Shown here in pieces: positions 32,101 through 42,700 of a stretch of DNA of 64,000 bases (position 1 is the stretch's first letter; the number at the start of each line of letters is the position of its first letter). The notes beneath the pieces were generated by a model, which did no database searches, had not been told where the DNA came from, and worked only from the letters and a program-made list of their open reading frames with translations. Source of the DNA: Hemicordylus capensis (taxonomy: Eukaryota > Chordata > Lepidosauria > Squamata > Cordylidae); NCBI RefSeq assembly GCF_027244095.1, contig NC_069659.1:95645501-95709500 (forward strand), read 5' to 3'. Position numbers and translations under genes: made by a program.

Positions 32101-35100
32101 TGTATTGTTTCAATTTCCTTTCAGTTATAAGACATAAAATGAACCAGGAGAATTAATTGCTATTCCTGGCTTTCTAGCTATTAGTATTGTTTATATGATA
32201 TTATTACCTCTTGAACATATTCACCATGTTGCTCACACCCAATATCAAATATATACTTTCCAGGACCTGATGGCTGTAGAAAGAAAGAAAAGGAAAAATT
32301 GCAATAGTCTAAATCACTTTATATTGATGTAATCAGCACCAAATTACTTTATATTATACTGCTGTGCATTTATATACACAATTTATATATGTTGCTCCCA
32401 AATGAAATGTGTTACTGATCCTTAGACCACCTGAAACGCCTAGGGGAGGCCCATGTGCACAGGCAGTACTGTCCACAACACTAAAAGATACGAAAAGGTC
32501 TTTGCTTACATAAGGTTCTGAGTAAATACTGGCACTCCTCTGCGCACAAGGAACTTCTAGATATTGAGACCATAATTTAAAGTTTTAGAGTGCAGTACAA
32601 GCTGGAGAGGTTGCTGTATGTGCTCAGTGAAAAGCGGACATTTCAGCCGATTTCAGATTTAGCCAAACGGGTGGTTGTGGGTTCACACACTCCCTATCCC
32701 CTTTCCTCCTCTTTAGCGCGTGAACAAACCATAATTCTGTGTTACTTACAAATCTGAGGAGCTGTTTGTTCTGTCTATAGTTTCATATTCTGGATTGTTA
32801 ACTAACTGAATAAACCACAGTTCCTTGAGTTTGTACATAATGCGGAATTGTGATTTCTTCTAAAATGGAAGTGGAAGTTTTGCATTTTGTTCTCTCATAT
32901 GTATGAGAAAGAGAGGGAAGGGAGAACACATGAGCCCTGAATTGGCATAGGTTTGTTCTCATAGCATTAAATCATGATTTTGCATGACATTTGAACCAGG
33001 TCAATGAGTAACATCTTCCATAATGATCTAGGATTTATACAACTTCTCTTGCATACGTACAATTTTATTCACAAACTTCCCCTGGTATCTGTGGTTTAGG
33101 TGAATCAGTTCAGCAGCTCCTTCTTGTTGTCCATTTGCCCAGGTACCAACATATTTGGAGCCAGTTAATGCATAGACATAAGTACCTTGCCCATGCCTAT
33201 GGAGAGACAAAGAGCACTTTCATTAAAAGCCAGCATCACACTAAACATACAGAAAACCCTAACCTTGCTTCTGAATACTAAAGCTATCTTTCTCACATGG
33301 GTATAAGGTGGACTGAATTAAATCCAAGCAATTTAAACAACCAGTTTCACTGATCAAGAAAAAAAGTCCACTTTAAATAATTTAGTGGTTTAAATCAAGA
33401 CTCCCTTTTTGATATACATATATTTCCCAAACAAGCACAGATACTAACTGGTTGCTAGAATAATTAAAACATACTAACTGGCTGGGCAGAGAGCATCTGC
33501 GCCTTTAGTTCTCCCGCCTCCTTCCCCCCTCCCTCTCAGCTCTCCCCACGTTCCTAGCCCCTCTGGCCGCCGCTTTCTCTCCCGCTGCCATTTTCTTTCC
33601 CCCCGCTGCTGTTTTCTCCCCTCCGCTGCCGCCGCTGCTGTTTTCTCCCCACCACCGCTTTCTCCCCTCTACCACCTCCACTGCTGTTTCCCCACTGCTG
33701 CTGCATTTTCTCCCCCTCCTCGCCACCATTTTCTCCCCCGCCACCTTCTTTACCCCTCCCGCCACTGCCATTTTCTTTCCCCCGCTGCCAATTTCTTACC
33801 CCCCTCCACCCGCACACCTGTCTGCCACTGCTTTCCTCTGCCCCTCCCGGCAGCTCGCTTGCGAACGCTCATTAGAACTGCCATGCATGAGATTAGCAAT
33901 GGGTACGTCTTAGAGAACACACACACATATATATACACAATATAGATACACAAACACACACACACCACATACAAGGAAGAGTAGGAAGAGTCATGTCGAA
34001 TCCGACCAAACATGGGCTAGAGCCCATTTTAGGGACTACTCTGTGGGGGGGGGGGCGCGGCAGCAAAGAAATGTTTTTTCTCCGCCTCCATTGCATCTGC
34101 TCAGTGCAGACAAACAGAGCTGTTTCGTGTGGTAAAAACCTTGCTCCACACATCCCCCCAGACAATGGGGGAGGAGTCATCTAAAGCCCATTGTGATCAG
34201 TTTGCTTGCCACTTTGTAGATAAAGTCGCTAGCATCCGTGCTGACCTGGACTCCAGAGTTTTGGCAGTTCCAGCAGACGTGCCTTTGGTACCATCTGGTC
34301 CTGTTGTGTTGGATTCTTTTCTGTTGGTGCAGCCTGAGGATGTGGACAAGATCCTGTGCAGTGTGCGAGCAACAACATGCGCTCTTGACCCTTGCCCTTC
34401 ATGGCTAATAAAAGCTGCCAGGGAGGGAACAGGCAGATGGTTGGAGGTGATCATTAATGCTTCATTAAGGGAGGGCAGGATGCCATCGTGCCTCAAGGAG
34501 GCGATGGTAAGACCACTATTTAAAAAGCCCTCCCTTGATCCCTCCAACCTGGACAACTATAGACCTGTCTCAAACCTGCCCTTTTTGGGCAAGGAGCATG
34601 TGGTGGCGTCCCAGCTGCAGAGGGTCTTGGATGATACAGATTATCTGGATCCTTTTCAATCTGGCTTCCGCCCCGGATATGGGACTGAGACTGCCTTGGT
34701 CACTCTAGTGGATGACCTATGCCGGGAACTAGACAGGGGGAGTGCGTCCCTGTTGGTTCTGCTGGACCTCTCGGCAGCGTTCGATACCATCGACCATAGT
34801 ATCCTTCTGGACTGCCTCTCAAGTATGGGAATCGGAGTCACTGCATTGCAGTGGTTTCGGTCCTTTCTTGCGGGGATGGTCCAGAAGGTGGTGCTGGGGG
34901 ATTACTGCTTGGCCCCGTAGCCACTGGCCTGTGGGGTCCCGCAGGGTTCGGTCTTGTCCCCCATGCTGTTTAACATCTACATGAAACCACTGGGAGAGGT
35001 CATCCGGGGACTTGGACTGAGTTGTCAGCAATATATGCGGATGACACTCAGCTCACTCTCTCCTTGTCATCTGATCCTAGGGAGGCGGTGGATGTCCTGA

Positions 35101-36711
35101 ATCTGGGGCTGGAGGCCGTGATGGGTTGGCTGTGGGCTAATAAACTGAAATTGAATCCAGACAATACTGTTGGTCAGTAGGAGAGCCAATTGGGATGAGG
35201 AGATTTTACCGGTTCTGGATGGGGTTGCACTCCCCTTGAAGGAGCAAGTACGCAGCTTGGGGGTACTATTGGACCCGGCTCTGCTTTTGGAAGCTCAGGT
35301 GGAGGCGGTGGCCAGGGGTTCCTTTGCACGGCTCCGGCTAGTGCGCCAGCTGTGTCCCTTTCTCGAGAAGGCAGATCTGGCCACGGTTACCCATGCCTTA
35401 GTCACGTCACGGCTGGATTACTGTAACGCGCTCTACGTGGGGCTGCCCTTGAAGAATATCCAGAAACTGTAGCTAGTGCAAAATGCAGCAGCTAGGGTTT
35501 TATCGGGAGCTGCCCGGTGGGAGCACATCACACCAATTTTGAAAGAGTTGCACTGGCTGCCAGTTCGTTTCTGGGTCCAATTCAAGGTGCTGGTTTTGAC
35601 CTTTAAAGCCCTTAATGGTTTGGGCCCAGGGTACTTGAGGGACCGCCTGCTCCCAGGGGTTGCTGCCCGCTTGACAAGGTCATCTGAGGGGCCTCTGCTC
35701 TGGGTGCCGACAATGAGGGAAGCTCGGCTGTTGTGCACTCGGGACAGGGCCTTCTCTGTTGCTGCCCCCAGACTTTGGAAAACTCTCCCAGTGGCCATTC
35801 GCTCCTCTGACTCCATCACAGTTTTTAGAAATCTTGGCTTTTTATCCAGGCCTTTACATGATTGCTGCTTCTATGTGTTTTACTCGCGAATAGCTTTTAT
35901 GTTTGTATTTTATAGTTTTTAAATTAGATTCATTTAATATTTTTAGCTTAATATTTTAATTGTCATTTTTATTGTATGTTTTTTAACTTTTGTAAACCGC
36001 CTTGGGATTGTTTTTAATGAAAGGCAGTATATAAATGTAACAATAAACAAACAAACAAATAAATACACACAGAGAAATTATGGCTCTTCTCATGTGCAAC
36101 CTAACCCAGGCTAGGGGAGCCCAGCCTGGGTTATGCTGCGCATGAAAACTGCCAGGACTGGGCCCGATCCCAGCGGGGCAGCACTGCCTAGCCCCGCTTT
36201 GAAACTCAGCTATTAGCCAGGGTTAAGGGCTCAAGTGAGGCTCCGGGATCATGTGTTTGCTGGGGCTATGTTCAGTCTCAGCAGACACAAAGATGGGCAC
36301 CTAGAGTGCCCATCTCCTGGGGGAATCTCCCAATGTATTGCACATGTCACACAGTGCATTATGGGATATCCAGAGGCCAGGATGTGTCATCTCAGCCTCC
36401 AGAGCTCTGCGCTGCAGCATGCAGCGAAGACTGTCTGGGAGTGCAATCTGTGCTTCCAGCAGGAGTCCAGCGCTTGTCTAGGAGGAAGTTGATTACAAAC
36501 AGCCTTCACCCCCGCCCCGTCGTGTGAATGACCTCGTTGTTTTATAACTAAATAGAACCTATATACAGTCTAGGTGCCTAATCCAAACCCTTTGGTCATG
36601 AAACCCATTGCAGATCATATCTGCTTATAGACAGATTTCTGATTGTGTACATATGCAAGAATACTAAGCAAGATCACTTACTGGAAAGTTAAGGCTACAA
36701 TCCCATCCATG

Positions 36712-36746
<35 letters not shown>

Positions 36747-39700
36747 ATATACTACTCAAAATGTCATCTCTGGGTGGTTAATAATGACATAAAAACAATT
36801 AAAACAAATATAAAAGGTTAAAACAGTTTAACAATTTTAAAACAGCATAAAATTAAATCCTATAAATTTAAAAAGCTGAAAAAGCTTGGGTGAAGAGATG
36901 GGTCTTCAGATGTTTTTTTAAAATAGAGATGGGGAGGATCATATCTCAGCAGGGAGTGCATTCCACAATCTCGGGGCAGCAATTGAGAAGGCCTGTCTCT
37001 GTGTGGCCACCAGACGAGCTGGCGGTAACTGGAGATGGACCTCCTCAAGTAACCTCAACGGGCATTGGGGCACATAACAAAGATGTTCTCTTATGTACCC
37101 AGACCCTTAGCTGTTTATTTGGAAACAAGTCGCACTGAACAAAATTAGACTTACTTCCAACCAGATGTGCATAGGATGAGGCTATTTAGTGTCCAAAACT
37201 TTCCATAAGTCAGAGTTGGTAATTACTGAGCAAAATAGAGTTTCTCAGTGAATCAGATAATATGATGTTTGGCAACTAGAGCAACAGGTATTCATAAAAC
37301 TGCCATGAGATTCACTGAGTGGTGATATTCAAATATCATTAATAAATAAAATAAAATAATCTGAGATCTAAAAACAATCAAGAGCTCAGATAGCTGGAGT
37401 ACACAGAATGGGAGTACAAATCCCTCATAGTGAGCATGTGGATGATCCTGATGAGATATGGAATAGCCTGTCCTGGATCCCAGTGTCTAATATTACGGCT
37501 CGTTCCCCTACCCAGTGGGAAAAGCTATGCACATGGGGCTGGGGACACACATTGCCATGCTCAAGGGGCCAACTACATAAGCCCTTTTGTGACATATTAA
37601 CATTTGATTCTCATTTATTTATTTTACATTATACATCCTGCCTTTTCCATTTGAAGAGCACCTACAACAGCTCATTTAATAAAAATACATAACAACCTTA
37701 AAACAACAACAACAAAAGTAGGGATGTGCACAAAGTGTTTTGTGCACATCCAGGTCCGTGGAGAGCGGGCATTTTAAAAGGAGGAAGGCAGGTCTTACCT
37801 GCCCCTCCAGTGCAGCTCTGCTGCCCCCTGCTGCCCTAGAGTGGTGCTGTCCACTCAGGATGGCATCCCCATATGCTCAGACTCCATTTCCTGATAGGAA
37901 CAGGGAACTTCCTGTTCCAAGGACGTAGCTACTATTAGGCAAGGGGAGGCGGCTGCCTGGAGGCCCCCACGCCTCGAGGGGCCCCCCAGAGGCAAGTCAC
38001 ATGACTATATATTGTGAAGTGTGTGCGTGTGTATCAGCGAGGGGCCCATTTAAAAATTTTGTCTCTGGGCCCACTCCAGTCTTGTTACGCCCCTGTCCTG
38101 TTCCTAAGCAAATGCAGCCCGCAAACAGAGAGCCCGGCTACTTCAAATAAACAGCACCACTCTGAAGTGGCGGGGGCCAGCGGAGCTGCAATGGAGGGGC
38201 AGGAAAGACTTGCCTTCCTCTGTTTAAAGTGCCCACTCGTCCCCAGCTGAAATGATTCAGCTGGGGCAGTTCAAAGCATTTCAGGAGCTAGAAATAGAAG
38301 TTTTGAAATGTTTCGAGCACATCCCAAACAAAAAAAGAACACCCATCATGTGGAACTCCATGAGACATCCCCAAGCCTTGGAAGTGTGCACTTCCTTTTC
38401 CCCTGCCCGTGCGAGCTGCCTAGGACTTCTATTTCCAATTTAGGTCAGAAATTGCTGTCCAATCTTTATTCTAACTACTACTTAATAATAAAACAAGATT
38501 GGTCATAAACCAAGATCAATCAGTTCTGATGTCATGACCAAACTTAGGAATTCTTTTTCTTATTTAGGTTAAAAGGAAACCAAAAGGCTCACAGCGGTAA
38601 CGGTGGGGAAGGGCGGAACATGCATTCTTGAATGCATGGGAACCATGAAACCAGATTTTAACCATAGTTCTACATGACATCTGAACCAGTCTGTTTTTTA
38701 GAATGTGGCATGTAATTTTTAAGCCTAAACATAACATAATTAAACTTTAATTACTTTATATGGGGTCTTGAAATAGTTTGTTTGACTATATTATTTTATT
38801 TGGACATTTTTGACTGTTCTAACAATGCTTTTTTAACCATTTACAATTCATAGCGAATAAAAAAGAAACCTGAAATGTAAGTGAAACAAACCTGTAGTGA
38901 TTAAACCAATCTCCAGTATATGTGTCACCATTTACATAGTAGTAAACACCATGGCCATGCCTTTGGTCCTCCACCCATTCTCCTGCAATGGACACCACAA
39001 AAACGTATACATTAATATGTACACATTTCTTTATAAGTCATAGCACTCAGTGGCGGACAACCTAACACTGTGCTTGCAAAAGGACATTGTGCTAGCGGAA
39101 GGCTGTTGTGCTGGAATTACATTCCAGACTAGTGTTGCACTAGCACAAACGTGTTTGCGCAACATGGTACACAACCTGTGGCACCCCTTATATGTTTTGC
39201 AGGAAACCTTTGTGCAAGATGGGATTCTAGAAATCCCCATATTTTAACGCATTTATTCTTGTACTTGTGTAAGTGTGTTTGTTGTCCAAGCACAGCATTG
39301 ATCAGAATGTCAGTCAGTATTTGGCTTGATTACATGATAGCTAATTAATTTTATTAGCATGAGAGAAAGTGCTCCATCAAAGTAAAATACCTTTAGGAAT
39401 CTGCAGAGGTGATTCATCATACTCAGTCACATACTCCATTCTGCCCAATTTTGTGCCACACAACAGCTATGAAACATCTACAGAATCATAGCAGGGCGAC
39501 ATCCTGGTTTTGCTAATCTGCATTTGGCACTAGCACAAAACCACAGATTGTGACACTCTGCTTTCTTTCAGTCATTGTACTCTAACCAGCAACTACTCTA
39601 AGACGTAATTGCTGGAGCAGCAGTTCATATGATTCAGCCACTGGGTGAGTATGAACCTGGATCTGCCAGGTTTTTTTATAATGGTGAGGCTGAATACAAT

Positions 39701-42700
39701 ATATTATACTAACTTTCTTCCCTCTTTTTCTTTTCTCTCTCATATTAAAATTTGCTATAAATATATAATGTATCCTTTAAATAATATTCATTTAAACAAC
39801 TGCTAAATATAGATATCAATGGAGACAGTCCTTGAAACATTCACAGGCTGAAGAGCAGAAGATAGATCTAGTATGAGGCTGGATGATATAAGTATATATA
39901 TTTCCAAATTCATTACATATTGCTTGATGTCTGAGCACATCACTTTCACTGAATTATATTTGGATACAGAAATCCTTTAGTAAATAATTTAGGCTACAAA
40001 CAAAGCAAGACTGTAAATCAGGCCTGCACAACATAAGGCCGGGGGGCTGGATTCGGCCCACAGGTAGAATATCCTACATCAACAGCAGAAGTAATGAATA
40101 ATTCTTGGACTGTCCTGCTGACAAGCAGCAGTGGCTCAGTGCAGTTGGGTGCTTGAGATGCTCCCTACCCCTGGGCCAGAGCCAACACCATCCCTCTTCC
40201 CCCACGTTTCCTCCCTGACTCCAATCCTCTGCCCCCTAACTTTCATTAATATTTTAAATTTTTAATATTTTCATTAATATTAATAATTAATGAGCTGAAA
40301 ATTAACCTTGGTCCCCACAAACCAAGTCATGGTTAGTTCCAGGCTCCAGGCAATCAGGGTGTTTGAGTTATGCACCCCTGTCGTAAATGATAAAGCACTC
40401 ACTACCCTCCCTAATAACATATGATTAACAACCAATTGCAAATTATCAAGGTATAGCATTCCCTCACTGTTTTTCTTAACACTTTCAGGTTCTAGATTCC
40501 TAGTCCATAATCATACCAATTGTCCATGAAGAGATGAAAGCTGCAGGAATATTGTATCAATTTTTTGTTTACAATATGGTAACAATATTGTACTAGCTCC
40601 ATCGGGTTCGCCAATTACGCCCTTACCTTGATCGGCAGGCACTAATGACAGTGACTCATGCCCTTGTTACTTCCTGCTTAGATTATTGTAACGCACTTTA
40701 TCTAGGGTTACCTTTGAAGATGATCGGGAAGCTCAACGGGTCCATGAGCGGCTCGCCTACTCATGGGTGCCAGAAAATATGACAGGGTAACACCTCTCCT
40801 GCAGTCGCTGCACTGGTTACCCATTCGCTTCCAAATTTAATTTAAAGTCCTAGTTCTTACCTTCAAAGCTTTGCAGGGCTTGGCACCCGTTTACCTACAG
40901 AACCGCCTCTCCCACCCAGTTACATCCCGTCCTGTTAGATCATCTCAGATGGCCCTTTTGTTGGTCCCTGATTTTCGAGAGGTTCGGTGTTCTAGGACCC
41001 GCGAAAGGGCCTTTTCGGTTGCTGCCCCACTTCTTTGGAACTCTCTTCCCCTTCAGATTCATTTAGCCCCTTCCTTACTGATCTTCAAATCTCTATTGAA
41101 GACTTTTCTTTTTCATCAGGCCTTTGCCCTGAAGTTTACTTTATTTGTTTTCCATTAGCTAATTTAGTTTTTAATTTAGAATGCAATCTTTAATGTTGCC
41201 TTATTTACATGTTTTTGTACACCGCCCAGAGTCTTTGGAGTGGGCGGTATATTAAATGTTTCTAATAAATAAATAAATAAATAAATAAATTTAACTTTCA
41301 TTACAATGATCAGGATTTACACCTACAACAGTGTCTTGTGGCACCTTAAAGCAGTGGCAGCTGGCTAAAGTGGAGTGGGTAGAGACAGAAAACAAGTCGC
41401 AGGTGCCCTCTTCTCACCTTCTGCTCACCCTGCCCAACTGCCTGTCTCCCTCTCACCCCATCGCAGTGTTAACCCAAGGCTGCTCATTCGACAAGTTGGA
41501 GAACCTAGAAAATGAGCACCCCATGTGCCTGGACTTAAGCATTTTTGCACCCACACCTACCCCCACACACACTTCCACCCCAACCTGCCATCACTGCCTT
41601 AAAGACTAACAGCTTTATTGTGACATATGCTTTCATTAACTAAAGCCTTTATTGTGACATATGCTTTCATGTCACTTTATGTCACATATTGTGACATATG
41701 CTTTCATGAACTAAAGTCATCAAATGCATAAAGTGTTATCCTCACCATGCATTTAATAGACAAGACTTCACATCTTGATATTTCCTACATCTGATGAAGG
41801 AGGCTCTACTTCACAAAAAGTGCCACAGCAAACATTTGTTTTAAAAATACATGCATTCCCTGACTTTAAAACACCTGACTTACAATGACCCATACTTACA
41901 AACAAAGCTCCATAGCATATTAAATTAGTGAAGTCCCCAACTTACAAACGCCAACCTGCACATACAAACTAGTCATCCCTCATAGGGCATGATGGGAATA
42001 AAGTCCAATCCTGCATGCTCCTCCCTGTTCCCCTTTGCTCCTCTCCTCAGCCCAGGAATTGTGGTGACAGAATCCTCGTTAGGAGCCCTACGTGTCATCT
42101 GAACTCAGCTGTGATTTAACTGTGGTTTACAAATCAGGAAAAGGAAATGGAGACTAGATCTTGGTTAAGACACCTAATTCATTCATATTCATATCCCTCT
42201 TAAATGGATCAGGATATATTTCTTCTGCCTTCACAATGTCGATCGCAATGTGTCAATAATAAACATTACACCAAAATCTTCAAACAAGTCTATGATGAGC
42301 AAAAATAGAGAGAAAGAACAGCTGTGCAGCCCAATCCAATACATGTAACATTGGATTGTTTCAATGCAATTGAAATCCAATGCATGTTTACTCAGAAATA
42401 AGTTCCACTGAGTTGAATGGGACTTACTCCTAAACAACAGTGCATACGAATGCAGCCTTAGTAATATTTTGGCTTGTTGAATGAAATATATAGTTCTCAA
42501 TCCTTTGTTCTTAATATTTCACGCATTCATTCACACAGGCTTCACTATCAGCTATCAGCTATCAAAATCCTCATAATTAAATACTAACAAAGAAAATACA
42601 ATTTACCTTCATATTTGGATCCATCTGGATAAATAAAGATGCCATTGCCATGTTTCCGATTTTCAATATATTCTCCAATGTAGCGTGCACCATTTTTAAA

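Noticed and set aside
33505-33817. Gly/Lys/Glu-rich frames on the minus strand
   Set aside because: Translation of a GC-rich minisatellite; low complexity in every frame.
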